A stretch of 64,000 nucleotides of DNA from DATMER01 sp963844885 (GTDB taxonomy: Bacteria > Acidobacteriota > Thermoanaerobaculia > Multivoradales > UBA5704), in contig CAWJQA010000010.1 of assembly GCA_963844885.1 (NCBI GenBank), positions 372,001-436,000 of the forward strand, given 5' to 3'. This document shows, in pieces, positions 1-8,835 of this stretch. Under the pieces are notes generated by a model, which did not search any database, had not been told where the DNA came from, and saw only the letters and a list, made by a program, of their open reading frames with translations. Each line of letters opens with the position of its first letter. The first letter of the stretch is position 1. Position numbers and translations under genes: made by a program.

Positions 1-986
1 TCGCCGCTGAGCACGGTCCAGTAGGCGAGGAAGCGCGCCGCCACGTCCGGGTTCCGCAGCCAGTGCCCGACGTTGGTCTGGCCGTGGATCCCGCCCATGG
101 AAATGTTGGTCGAGCCGGTCCAGACCTGCGACGGGACCCTCTTCTTTCCTTTGAGGTACACCATGAACTTGTTGTGGGAGATCGCGTCCGGCCGGGCTTC
201 GCGCAGGATGATGGCGGTCTCGGGAAGACGGGCGGCCTTGATCATCTTCAAGTTGTCCTCCCGCGGGAAGCTGGGAGTGACCTTGCCCGTCTTCTTGTCG
301 GTCGTCTCGTTGACCTTGGCGTCCACGATGATGCGGACGTCGACCCCCTTGTCGATCGCCTTCTTGAGCTCTTCCGCCACCGGAGCGTAGCGGAATTCAT
401 AGAAGCAGCAGCGCAGGGCGTCTCCCTTCTTGGCCTGTCGGATGAACTTCAGCAGGGCCTCGTCGAGATCGCGGCTGAGCCATTGGAGGGCTTCCTCCCG
501 TTTGTCCGGAGGGAGCTCGTCCGGTTTTAGGTTGCCGTATTTGACCGTGTACGCCTGGCTGCTGGCGACGCCCCGGTTGAAGAAGACGTCGTGCTCGTGC
601 AGGCTGAACAGGGGCTCCGTGTGGATCCGGATCTTGACCGGCGGCGTGCCGCGGTCGAGGTTCTTGGGCGCTCCCTTGATGGGGTAGAAGGCGTATTCGT
701 AGTCGCGGTCGGGCTTGGCGGTGAAGTCGTCCCAGACAAAGCTCTGCACCGGGTGCTCCCAGGTCGTGCAACGCGTCTCCGGGCCCGGGTTGGGGACCAC
801 CGAGCGGAACACCTTGAATCCCGGCATGAGGTAGCGCTCGTTCTCCTTGGGATCGAAGCGCTCCACGGCAAAGCCCAGCAGCCCTTTGCGCGCTGCCGTG
901 CCGGCGACGATGCCGAAGGACACGGTGTTGACTCCGGCCACCGCGAAGACCTGGTATCCATCCGACTTTTTCGTCTTGAATCGCAA
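1..986 (-). CDS. Phospholipase D-like domain protein, 3' end outside window
   Basis: The reading frame opens at a TTG (984-986) and runs off the window edge, so about 328 residues are visible. The start is chosen because a strong ribosome binding site (GGAGGAGGTG on the minus strand, about 993-1001) sits seven bases upstream and no ATG lies nearby. The C-terminal visible part contains SHNKFMVYLKG followed by WTGSTNISMGG, the HxK and GSxN elements of the PLD superfamily active site. A second HKD half, if present, lies beyond the window. Family members hydrolyse phosphodiester bonds in lipids or nucleic acids; the substrate cannot be read from this sequence. The long antisense frames over this gene are shadows. 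Confidence 0.8.
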   Translation of the reverse strand, partial: MRFKTKKSDGYQVFAVAGVNTVSFGIVAGTAARKGLLGFAVERFDPKENERYLMPGFKVFRSVVPNPGPETRCTTWEHPVQSFVWDDFTAKPDRDYEYAFYPIKGAPKNLDRGTPPVKIRIHTEPLFSLHEHDVFFNRGVASSQAYTVKYGNLKPDELPPDKREEALQWLSRDLDEALLKFIRQAKKGDALRCCFYEFRYAPVAEELKKAIDKGVDVRIIVDAKVNETTDKKTGKVTPSFPREDNLKMIKAARLPETAIILREARPDAISHNKFMVYLKGKKRVPSQVWTGSTNISMGGIHGQTNVGHWLRNPDVAARFLAYWTVLSG

Positions 987-1080
987 GGATCACCTCCTCC
1001 TGATATGCACTTAGCTTAGCTCCCCCTACAAAGATGTGTCAACGGAATAGATGGCGCTGCGCGGGCTTGTAAGCTCCTCT

Positions 1081-1173
1081 GTCGCAACAGAACCTTCCCG
1101 GTTGCAGAGTCGCCTTCCCAGTTGCAGAGTCAACTCCCCAGTTGCAGAGTCAACTCCTCTGTTGCGAAGTGTG
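1081..1173. repeat. 20-bp tandem repeat, about 4.5 copies
   Basis: Three near-identical 20-base units begin with GTTGCAGAGTC at 1101, 1121 and 1141. They are flanked by a degenerate unit at 1081 and a partial one at 1161, all in strict 20-base register. The array lies between the divergently oriented PLD-like gene and the winged-helix gene, so it may hold regulatory sites, but nothing in the sequence proves that. Confidence 0.7.
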
Positions 1174-1301
1174 GACCCGGGGGCGCGTTCGGGGTAGTGT
1201 TGCAACTGGGCTCCGTGTGCTGCGATCTTTCGGGCGATGTTGCAGGCCCGGAGGGAGAGGCGGTGCCGGATGAGTTACAGTCCGCTCTGGAGGAGACCTG
1301 G

Positions 1302-1817
1302 ATGGGCACGAAATTCTCTGTCGCGCAGATTCTCGCCGGTCTGGAGGCCCAGATCGCGCATTTCGAGGCTCAAGGGCCGTTCCACGCTCGGCAGGAAGCC
1401 TTCCACCGGGCGGAGAGGGAGCGCTGCGAAAGCGAGCTCGGAAAGCTCCGGGAGCGCTACGAAGCGTTCAAGAAGGCTTCGGCCTCGGCCGGCGAGGTGG
1501 TGAAGGGCAAAGCCGCCGCCAGCCCGGCGCGGAAGACGGGGGCGGCCAAGGACGCCGGCTCTCCAGTGCCGACGACTACGCTGATCTCCTGGGTGGTGGC
1601 GGGCCGGACCGCCGGGAGCAGCTTCGGCGCTACGGACGTGGTGCGGGAGATCAGCGCTCGCTTCGCCAACCGGCTACGCCAGCCGGTCAACATCCGGTCC
1701 GTCTCGGTGGCTCTGGGCCGCATGGCCGCGGAAGGCCTCGTCAAGGTCGTTCGCGAAGGCCGGGCGCATCACGAGGCCCTCTATGCACGGCGTCCCTCCA
1801 AGTCGGCGCGGTCGTAG
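1302..1817 (+). CDS. Hypothetical coiled-coil protein with C-terminal winged-helix-like region
   Basis: This 171-residue protein starts at the ATG at 1302, preceded by GGAGGAGA. An upstream in-frame ATG at 1122 was rejected because it lies inside the tandem repeat array and the extension has an unnatural composition. Residues 10-70 are rich in Glu, Arg, Lys and Ala and look helical. A low-complexity Ala/Lys/Pro linker follows. The last 65 residues (DVVREISARFANRL through LGRMAAEGLVKVVREG) resemble a winged helix: a helix-turn-helix followed by a basic wing. I do not recognise a named family. A DNA-binding role is inference. Its end overlaps the start of the next gene. Confidence 0.6.
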   Translation: MGTKFSVAQILAGLEAQIAHFEAQGPFHARQEAFHRAERERCESELGKLRERYEAFKKASASAGEVVKGKAAASPARKTGAAKDAGSPVPTTTLISWVVAGRTAGSSFGATDVVREISARFANRLRQPVNIRSVSVALGRMAAEGLVKVVREGRAHHEALYARRPSKSARS

Positions 1818-3692
1818 AAAGGCCTTGTCTGGTGTCGGAATTCGCCGGCTTCTCATCCCCGCCGGGCTCCTGCTGACGCTGGCACTGGCCCGGGCCGATC
1901 CGCCGGATTCGATCCCGTCGGATCTGGCCGCTCTCGGTATCCCGGTCACGGCCGGTGCCGCGCCGGGATACGTGGACGATCACGCCTGTGCCTCCTGCCA
2001 TACGGATATCGCCAGGACGTACAAGAGGAAGGGGATGGCCCGGGCGTTCTTCCGACCCCGGCCGGAGACCGACATCGAGGACTTCTCGGCGCCCTTCTAC
2101 CATGCGGCGTCCCGCCAGTCCTTCCAGATCGTTCGTAACGGAGAGAGGCTGGTGTTCCGCCGGTGGCAGACGGATGAGGCGGGCCGGCCCGTTCACGTGT
2201 TCGAGACGGAGGTGGATTGGGTCCTGGGCTCGGGCGGCCATTCGCGGACCTATCTCTACCGCGCGCCCGGCGGCGAGATGTTCCAGCTTCCGCTGGCGTG
2301 GTACAGCCAGACGCGGAAGTGGGGGATGGCTCCCGGCTACGACCGGCCGGACCACGACGGCGTCCTGCGCCAGGTGCGCCGGGAGTGCCTGTTCTGCCAC
2401 GACGCCTATCCCGAGGTGCCGGCGGGGAGCGACGCGCACAATGCGCCGCATCTTTTTCCCGTGTCGCTGCCGGAGGGACTGGGATGCCAGCGCTGCCACG
2501 GCCCCGGCGCCGAGCACGTCTGGCTCGCGTCGGGCGGCATGGCCCCAGCGCCGGAGATCCGGGCGGTCATCTTCAATCCGGGCCGGCTGCCTGCGAAGCG
2601 GCAGGACGAGGTCTGCCTCACGTGCCACTTCCAGCCGTCGGTGAGCCTCCCGGGCCTGCGCCGGTTCGGTCGCGGTGACTTCTCCTACCGCGCGGGCGAG
2701 CCGCTGGACGGCTACCTGGTCCAGGTCGATGTGGAAGAGGACGGGCAGCGGCCGGATGAGCGTTTCGAGATCAATCATCACGCCTGGCGGCTGCGGCAGA
2801 GCCGCTGCTACCTGGAGAGCGGGGAGGGGTGGGTTGCCTGAATTGCCACGACCCGCACCGCGTCGTGCCCGCCGCGAGGATGAAGGCGCGGGTGAGGGGG
2901 GTCTGCCTCGGCTGCCACACGAAGATGATCGCGGCGGGGACGGGCCACGCCGCCAAGGACGATTGCGCCTCCTGCCACATGCCGAAGCGCCGCACGCAGG
3001 ACGTGGTCCAGGTGGTGATGACCGACCACCGCATCCAGTGGGGCGACCAGGGACCGGCGAGCCCGAAGCTGCTGGCGCCGCGGTTCGAGCGCAATCCGGT
3101 TCTCATCGGCGTGAAGATCCTGGCCGGTGTGAATCCCGGGCCCTTGGCGGAAGTCTACCGGGCCTCGGCCGCGGTGCGCTCCGGCGGCGGCGCCGAGGCG
3201 GTGTCCTACCTGGAGAGGAAGCTCGCCGAAGTGAAGCCGGCGGAGCCGGAGCCCTGGTTCGACCTGACCCAGGGACAGATCCGGCTGGGGCGATTCAAGG
3301 ACGCGGAGGCCACCCTGTCCGGTCTCTTGCAACGCCGGCCGGACGATCTCCTGGCCATGGAGTGGCTCGCGTTGGCCCGCGCCGCCCAGGGGAAGGTCGA
3401 CGACGCCATCGAGCTGACCCGGCGATCCCTGGCGACCGGCTCGAACCGCGTCGAAGCGGAATACAACCTCGGCCGCCTGCTCGCGTCGAAGGGGCTGAAC
3501 CCGGAAGCGGAAGAGCACCTGAGGAAGGCGGTATCCTTGCGTCCGAACCTGGCCGCCGGCTGGTTCCGGCTCGGCGAGGTCCAGGCGGCGCAGGGCCGGA
3601 AAGAGGAGTCTCTGGCGAGCTATCGGCGCGCGTTGGAGATCGATCCCAACCACGCGGGTGCGCGGAGGGCGTTGGCGGAAGATCCGGATTGA
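1783..3692 (+). CDS. Multiheme c-type cytochrome with C-terminal TPR repeats (one frameshift)
   Basis: A signal peptide (hydrophobic LLIPAGLLLTLALA) is followed by seven CxxCH heme sites: CASCH, CLFCH, CQRCH and CLTCH in the first frame, then CLNCH, CLGCH and CASCH in the second. Residues after the last heme form about four TPR helical pairs. The two parts are read in different frames. The break lies near 2820-2830 in a G-rich run and is explained by one missing base, so I treat it as one gene of about 635 residues. Multiheme/TPR proteins of this plan are common in Acidobacteria and Planctomycetes and act outside the cytoplasmic membrane in electron transfer. A TTG at 1825 is an alternative start that removes most of the overlap with the upstream gene. 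Confidence 0.8.
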
Positions 3693-3717
3693 CATCTGCG
3701 CTTGGCGGGGGTATTAA
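3689..3717 (+). promoter_or_regulatory. Sigma-70-type promoter for the RNA ligase gene
   Basis: A perfect TTGACA (3689-3694) is separated by 17 bases from TATTAA (3712-3717). The start codon at 3759 follows about 40 bases later, with a good ribosome binding site in between. Confidence 0.6.
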
Positions 3718-3758
3718 TTGCGCCGATAGATGTCACCGCGATTTGAGGGGGAGGACGA

Positions 3759-4727
3759 TTGAGCAACAGTACCCATCGAGTGGAGGTCGTGCCGGTTGAG
3801 TTGCAGCCTCATCCGAACGCCGACACCTTGAGCATCGTGCATGTCTTCGGCTACCAGGCCTGTGTCCGCACGGCGGACTGGCAGGGTGTGTCGATCGGCG
3901 CCTATATTCCTCCGGACTCCATCTGTCCGGATACTCCGGACTTTGCGTTCCTGGGCGATCACCGCCGCATCAAAGTGAGGCGGCTCCGGGGGGAGATCTC
4001 CCAGGGGTTGCTCGTGCCGGCGCCGGCAGGCGCGCAGATCGGGGATGACGTCGCCGAGATCCTTGGTGTGACCCACTACGAACCGCCGATGCCGGTCTCC
4101 ACCGGGGGCGAGGTGGAGCGTCCGCCGAGCGGCTACCGGCCGGCCTACGATCTGGAGAGCGCCCGCCGGTATGGAGCCGTGGTGTTCGAACCGAGCGAGC
4201 CCCTTTTCGTAACCGAAAAGGTTCACGGCGCCAACAGCCGGTTTTGCTGGACGGAGGAGGGCGGCTTTCACTGCGGCAGCCGCACGGAGTGGAAGCGGGA
4301 GAGCGAAGATCTCATCTGGTGGCGCGCCCTGCACGCCAATCCGGCGCTGAAGGAATTCCTCACCCAAAACCCGGACATCACCGTCTACGGCGAGGTCTAC
4401 GGCCAGGTCCAGGATCTGAAGTATGGCGCGAAGCGTGGAGAGATCCGGCTCGCCGTATTCGACCTGTTGCTGCGCGGACGTTGGCTGGACCCCTTGGAAG
4501 CGAGAGATCTCGCGCCGATGCTCCCCTGGGTGCCGACGATCGCCGAAGCCTTTCCTTTTGACCTCGATGGCGTCTTTCAGCTCGCGGAAGGCCCGTCCCT
4601 GGTGCCCGGAGCGGACCACTGCCGGGAGGGATGCGTCGCCAAGCCCCTGCAGGAGCGGACGCATCCGGCGGTCGGCCGGGTCTGTCTCAAGGTCGTGGGC
4701 AACGATTATCTGATGAGGAAGGATTGA
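3759..4727 (+). CDS. ATP-dependent RNA ligase (Deinococcus RNA ligase / Rnl-type nucleotidyltransferase)
   Basis: This 322-residue protein starts at a TTG with GGGGGAGGA upstream. The N-terminal 110 residues resemble a short OB-like domain. The nucleotidyltransferase core follows: motif I EKVHGAN with the AMP-accepting Lys154, motif III GEVYG near residue 211, motif IV EGCVAKP and motif V with LKVVGNDYL. Lysine-adenylating RNA ligases of this shape, such as the Deinococcus radiodurans enzyme, seal 3'-OH/5'-phosphate nicks in RNA. It stands alone with its own promoter and faces hemE across a hairpin repeat, so its partner and trigger are not visible here. Confidence 0.85.
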   Translation: MSNSTHRVEVVPVELQPHPNADTLSIVHVFGYQACVRTADWQGVSIGAYIPPDSICPDTPDFAFLGDHRRIKVRRLRGEISQGLLVPAPAGAQIGDDVAEILGVTHYEPPMPVSTGGEVERPPSGYRPAYDLESARRYGAVVFEPSEPLFVTEKVHGANSRFCWTEEGGFHCGSRTEWKRESEDLIWWRALHANPALKEFLTQNPDITVYGEVYGQVQDLKYGAKRGEIRLAVFDLLLRGRWLDPLEARDLAPMLPWVPTIAEAFPFDLDGVFQLAEGPSLVPGADHCREGCVAKPLQERTHPAVGRVCLKVVGNDYLMRKD

Positions 4728-4742
4728 GCGGGAGAAAGGACT

Positions 4743-4822
4743 CAAAGGACATCAAGGACTGCAAGGACATCAAAGGATCCAAGAAACGTCCTTGCGGTCT
4801 TTGCAGTCCTTGATGTCCTTTG
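4743..4822. terminator. 22-bp perfect inverted repeat between convergent genes
   Basis: The arm at 4743-4764 (CAAAGGACATCAAGGACTGC and two more bases) pairs perfectly with 4801-4822, with a 36-base loop that itself contains a further GCAAGGAC/GTCCTTGC pair. It sits between the converging RNA ligase and hemE stop codons, the usual place for a bidirectional terminator. The AAGGACATC-type units are also repeated directly within the arm, so it may instead be a copy of a dispersed repeat. Confidence 0.6.
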
Positions 4823-4827
4823 CCTTT

Positions 4828-5871
4828 CTACACCCACCGCCGGCCGGCCGACATCCGCTGCACCGCCGACACAAACGCCTTGGCGTTTTCCACCGGGGTC
4901 ATCGGGAGAATCCCGTGGCCCAGGTTCACCACGTGGCCGCCTCCCTTGCCCTCCTCGATGAGGAGGCCCACGCGGCGCTCGATCTCCGGGATGGGTCCGA
5001 GCAGGGCGGCCGGATCGAAGTTGCCTTGAAGGGTCCGGTCTCCCACCACCTGCCTCACCTTGCTCAGCGGCTGCCGCCAGTCCACCGAGAGAACGTCCAC
5101 CGGCAGCTCGCGCATCCCTTCGAGGAGATGGCCGCCGCCGTTGACGTAGTAGATCAACGGTATCTTCTGGCCAGCGCGCCCGGCGATTCCCTCGACGATC
5201 TTCAGGAGCGGGGGGAGGGCGAGGGTGCGCCAGCGTTCCAGGTCGAGGAGGCCGCCCCAGGTGTCGAAGAGCTGGAGCGCCTGGGCTCCGGCTTCGATCT
5301 GGCCGCGGAGATAGGCGATGGACGTGTCGGCGATCCGGTCGAGGAGGAGCGCGAGCCCTTCCGGATCGGAGTAGCTCCAGGCCAGGAGCTTGTCGAAATG
5401 CTTCGAGCCGCCGCCTTCGATGAGATAGGCGGCAAGCGTCCAGGGCGTGCCGCCGAAGCCGATGGCGGGCACCCGGCCGTCGAGCTCGCGGCGGACGAGG
5501 CGCATGGCGTCGAAAACGTAGCCGAGGGTCGAATTCACGTCCGGGGCGTGGAGGCGGGCGATGTCCTCCCGGGTCCGGACGGGATTCGGGAAGCTCGGGC
5601 CGTCACCCTTCACGAACCGCAGCTCCGCGCCCATGGCTTCCAGGGGGAGGAGGATGTCGGCGAAGAGGATGGCGGCGTCGACGCCGAGGATGCGGACCGG
5701 CTGGAGGGTGACCTCGGCGGCCAGCTCGGGGGTCTTGCACAGGGTGAGGAAGTCCGCTTTCTCGCGGATCGCGCGGTATTCGGGGAGGTAGCGGCCGGCC
5801 TGGCGCATGAGCCAGACAGGAAGGCGCTCCACCTCTTCGCCACGGCAGGCACGGAGGAATAGATCGTTCAT
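4828..5871 (-). CDS. hemE: Uroporphyrinogen decarboxylase
   Basis: This 347-residue protein has the usual HemE length and decarboxylates uroporphyrinogen III to coproporphyrinogen III in cytoplasmic heme synthesis. The N-terminal signature PVWLMRQAGRYLPEYR carries the substrate-binding Arg residues. The IGFGGTPWTLAAYLIEG stretch and the C-terminal GNFDPAALL and NLGHGILP blocks are family hallmarks. The start ATG has no ribosome binding site. A TATTCT element (5881-5886, read on the minus strand) ends nine bases before it, which fits a leaderless transcript. It is transcribed away from the FHA regulator. Confidence 0.95.
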   Translation of the reverse strand: MNDLFLRACRGEEVERLPVWLMRQAGRYLPEYRAIREKADFLTLCKTPELAAEVTLQPVRILGVDAAILFADILLPLEAMGAELRFVKGDGPSFPNPVRTREDIARLHAPDVNSTLGYVFDAMRLVRRELDGRVPAIGFGGTPWTLAAYLIEGGGSKHFDKLLAWSYSDPEGLALLLDRIADTSIAYLRGQIEAGAQALQLFDTWGGLLDLERWRTLALPPLLKIVEGIAGRAGQKIPLIYYVNGGGHLLEGMRELPVDVLSVDWRQPLSKVRQVVGDRTLQGNFDPAALLGPIPEIERRVGLLIEEGKGGGHVVNLGHGILPMTPVENAKAFVSAVQRMSAGRRWV

Positions 5872-5880
5872 GGCGCGGCG

Positions 5881-5921
5881 AGAATACCAGACTCGCCGGG
5901 GCAGGTGGCGTGAGATAGAAT
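5881..5921. promoter_or_regulatory. Divergent -10 elements for hemE and the FHA regulator
   Basis: On the minus strand TATTCT (5881-5886) lies nine bases from the hemE ATG. On the plus strand TAGAAT (5916-5921) lies ten bases from the ATG at 5932. Neither gene has a Shine-Dalgarno sequence, so both probably start transcription at or next to the start codon. No convincing -35 boxes are visible. Confidence 0.45.
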
Positions 5922-5931
5922 AGCCAGTCCT

Positions 5932-7734
5932 ATGCTTAGACTTGTCGCCTACGCGCCGGACGGAGTCCGTCGCTTTCCCGTCCACCGGAGCGAGATGGTC
6001 ATCGGCAGCCGCCCCGAGTGCGACGTCTATCTCCCGTATACGGGTGTAGCCCAGAAGCACGCCATTCTGCGCTTCGACGGCAACGAGCTGCGGATCGAGG
6101 ATCTCGGGAGCCGCAAGGGCCTCCTGGTCAGCGGCAAGAAGGTCCGCGAGACCGCCCTGGCGGTGCTCGACGAGATCCGGGTCGGCGGCGTGACCCTCCT
6201 GGTGGAAGACGTGATTCCCGGTCCGGAGAGGCCCGTGGCGCAGTCTCCCGAGCCCCTCGGGCCTCCCCCCGGACCGTGCATCACGCCGGAGCGGATGATC
6301 GAGCACCTCGCCCGCATCAGCGAGTGGGTGCTCGGCGATGCGGAGAGCCGCACCACCTCCGAGGCGTTGGTGAGCGAGGTGCTGGCCGACTTCGGCGGCG
6401 GCGTCCTCTTCCTGCTCCAGGGAGAGGTGGAGAGGGCGGGCCTCAAGCTGGTGGTGAGCAGCGATCCGAGCTGGCTCGCCAGCGGCGAAGGGCTCATGGA
6501 CCAGCTTCTCACGCATCGCGGCGCCGGCAACAGCCTCCAGCACGGCGGCGCGTTCCAGGGCGAGCTTGCCGGGCTCTCGGCGTGGGTCTGCTACCACTCG
6601 TTCGTGGCCCTGGACCGGACCTATTCGCTGATCGCGGCGTGTCCGGCTTTCACTCCGGAGGAGTGGTCGCCGGTGGTGTCGTTCCGCACCCTGGGCCATC
6701 TGCTGGTGCTCGGCCTCGTGCATCACGTGGGTTGGTACGAGCCGATCCTGCCGGGCCGGCCCGGCCAGCAGGATCTCACGCTCGATCCGGCGCTGATCGT
6801 GGGCGAGTCCCAGGCCATGAAGCAGGTCGTGGAGCAGATGCGGGCGGCGGTGGACCCGGCGGTCCACGTGCTGCTGCTGGGCGAGCCCGGCGTGGGCAAG
6901 GAGCTGCTCGCGCGCTCGCTGCACCTCTCCGGCCCGCGGCGGCACGGCCCCTTCATCATGGCCTCCTGCAGCGGCGCGCGTCCGGTGCAGATCGAGGCGG
7001 ACCTGTTCGGCGCCGAGGTGCCGGGCAAGACCGGGCCGGTGCGCCGGGAAGGGAAGCTCCTGCTGGCCAACGGCGGCACGATCTTCCTGGACGACGTGGA
7101 GCAGCTTCCCATGGAGGTGCAGGCGCGGCTGGTGCGCTTCCTCCGGACGGGCGCGGTGGAGCCGTCGGGGAGCCAGGACGCGCATCCGGTCGAGGTGCGG
7201 GTGGTGGCCGGCAGCCGGGTGCCGCTGGAGTCGGTGGCGGCGCGCGACCTGTTCCGGGTCGATCTGGCCTACCGGCTGTCGCAGTTCACGGTCGAGGTGC
7301 CGCCGCTGCGCGACCGCCGCGAGGATCTGCCGCTGCTGATCCAGTCCTACATCAACCGCTTCTGCCACGAGACCGGGAAGCGGATGCAGGGCATCACCGT
7401 CAAGGCGATGTCGGCGCTGCTGAACTACGACTATCCGGGCAACCTGGCGGAGCTGGAAAACGTCGCGCGCCAGCTCGTCTACCTGAGCCCGGCGGGCAAG
7501 CCGGTGGACGTGAACCTCCTGCCGGACCGGGTGCGGAGCGGCAGCGTCTCCTCGACGCGGGTGGACACCTCGTCGGATCTGGATCTGGAGAAGCTGGTAG
7601 GATCGTGCGAGCAGTCGGCCATCCGCGAAGCCATGCGCCGCACCCACGGCAACAAATCGCAGGCCGCGCGGGTGCTCGGTCTGTCGCGCAACGGGCTGGC
7701 GATCAAGATGGAGCGGTACGGGTTGAAGGGGTAG
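5932..7734 (+). CDS. FHA-AAA+-Fis transcriptional regulator lacking GAFTGA
   Basis: This 600-residue protein has an N-terminal FHA domain (1-100; IGSRPECDVYLP and GSRKGLLVSG), a middle region of about 160 residues with a GAF-like pattern, an AAA+ domain (about 280-520) and a Fis-type helix-turn-helix (about 555-600, NKSQAARVLGLSRNGLAIKM). Walker A is GEPGVGKE (about 317-324). Walker B reads FLDDVE instead of the usual FLDEI. The loop that normally carries GAFTGA reads EVPGKTGPVRREG, so contact with sigma-54 is doubtful although the overall plan is that of a bacterial enhancer-binding protein. FHA input suggests control by a phosphothreonine partner. No ribosome binding site is seen. Confidence 0.85.
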   Translation: MLRLVAYAPDGVRRFPVHRSEMVIGSRPECDVYLPYTGVAQKHAILRFDGNELRIEDLGSRKGLLVSGKKVRETALAVLDEIRVGGVTLLVEDVIPGPERPVAQSPEPLGPPPGPCITPERMIEHLARISEWVLGDAESRTTSEALVSEVLADFGGGVLFLLQGEVERAGLKLVVSSDPSWLASGEGLMDQLLTHRGAGNSLQHGGAFQGELAGLSAWVCYHSFVALDRTYSLIAACPAFTPEEWSPVVSFRTLGHLLVLGLVHHVGWYEPILPGRPGQQDLTLDPALIVGESQAMKQVVEQMRAAVDPAVHVLLLGEPGVGKELLARSLHLSGPRRHGPFIMASCSGARPVQIEADLFGAEVPGKTGPVRREGKLLLANGGTIFLDDVEQLPMEVQARLVRFLRTGAVEPSGSQDAHPVEVRVVAGSRVPLESVAARDLFRVDLAYRLSQFTVEVPPLRDRREDLPLLIQSYINRFCHETGKRMQGITVKAMSALLNYDYPGNLAELENVARQLVYLSPAGKPVDVNLLPDRVRSGSVSSTRVDTSSDLDLEKLVGSCEQSAIREAMRRTHGNKSQAARVLGLSRNGLAIKMERYGLKG

Positions 7735-7746
7735 GGAACCGGAACG

Positions 7747-8835
7747 GTGATGATCCCATCTAAGATTCCCATGAACATGAATCGGCCCAACCGCCTCCTC
7801 GCCGTCCCGCTTCTCCTTCTGCTGGCCGCCTGCTCACAGTCTCCACAGCCGGCGGCGCCGGACAAAGCCTCCGGCGCCGGCCGGATCGCCCGGGTGTCGC
7901 TGTTCTGCGCGTCGCCGTCGCGCAAGGTTCTTTTCGAGACGATGGGCATCCCTTCCGACGAGCGGCCGGTCGAGGTGGCTCTCGACTCCACCTATGCCTA
8001 CCTGCTCTTTCCGGCGCGCATCGTCCGGTTGCCTTTGGAGGGAGACCAGGTCGAGCCTGAGATGGCGCTCAACCGGGGCAAGGAGCTGTGGATCTCCCTC
8101 GACCTCGACCCGGTCGACGGCTCGGTCTGGATTGCCACGGACCAGTTCGTGCTGCGCCACATCACGCCCGGCTGGCAGAGTGAGAAGGTGGAGATCCGGA
8201 AGGTGGGCGGCGACGGCGGGTTCGACGGCATCCGGGTCGCCCGGGACGCCATCTACGCCACGCCGGTCTGCGCGCAGGACGCGGTCTGGCGCCTGGACCG
8301 GCAGGGGAACATCCTCGGCTCGGCGTTTCCGGTCGCCGAGCGGCCGGCTCCGGACCCGGACGAGCCGGTGGATTCTTCGGAGCTGAGCTGCTCCAAGGTC
8401 CGGCTGGAGCGGGATGCCGGAGGCGGCGTCTTCGCCTGGGACTACGGCCGGCACAAAGTCTTCCAAGTGGACGGCCAGGGAGCCTGGACCGAGTCCGATG
8501 CCGGCGTGCTCAAGGAGGTCTCGATCCACCCCACCACCGCCCGCGGCGCCGACGTGGGCACCGGCACCGAGCAGTGGTACGTCTCCGGAATCGTGCGCGG
8601 CCTCTTCCACTGGAAGGGCCGGCCGGTCTTCCTCGGCAACTTTGCAGGCCGCCCATCCGGCGGCCTGGACACCGTGCTGGTCGTGCCCGGTCCGGGGAGC
8701 CCGCGGGACGCCCTCGAAGTGTGTGGCGGCGACATCATCGTGAGCGCCGCCACCACGGCCGAGCACTACGCCGCCGTCACGGACAAGGCGCTGATCCTGG
8801 GAGGGATGGCGGGGGCTCCGGACCTGCCGTATTAA
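7747..8835 (+). CDS. Lipoprotein, predicted beta-propeller-like
   Basis: This 362-residue protein begins with a lipoprotein signal (LLAVPLLLLLAAC), giving lipidation at the Cys. The rest is soluble, with recurring WIATDQ, VWRLDRQGNILGS and FAWDYGRHKVFQVDG segments typical of NHL/PQQ-type propeller blades. I cannot assign a specific family. Starts at 7747 or the nearby downstream Met codons are all possible; each leaves an intact signal sequence. It begins 12 bases after the FHA regulator stops, suggesting co-transcription, and its last four bases overlap the convergent nicotinamidase gene. Confidence 0.7.
   Translation: MMIPSKIPMNMNRPNRLLAVPLLLLLAACSQSPQPAAPDKASGAGRIARVSLFCASPSRKVLFETMGIPSDERPVEVALDSTYAYLLFPARIVRLPLEGDQVEPEMALNRGKELWISLDLDPVDGSVWIATDQFVLRHITPGWQSEKVEIRKVGGDGGFDGIRVARDAIYATPVCAQDAVWRLDRQGNILGSAFPVAERPAPDPDEPVDSSELSCSKVRLERDAGGGVFAWDYGRHKVFQVDGQGAWTESDAGVLKEVSIHPTTARGADVGTGTEQWYVSGIVRGLFHWKGRPVFLGNFAGRPSGGLDTVLVVPGPGSPRDALEVCGGDIIVSAATTAEHYAAVTDKALILGGMAGAPDLPY

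Noticed and set aside
4828..7647. 939-residue minus-strand fusion of hemE with an upstream domain
   Set aside because: The upstream two thirds are antisense to the FHA regulator; HemE homology begins exactly at the ATG at 5871.
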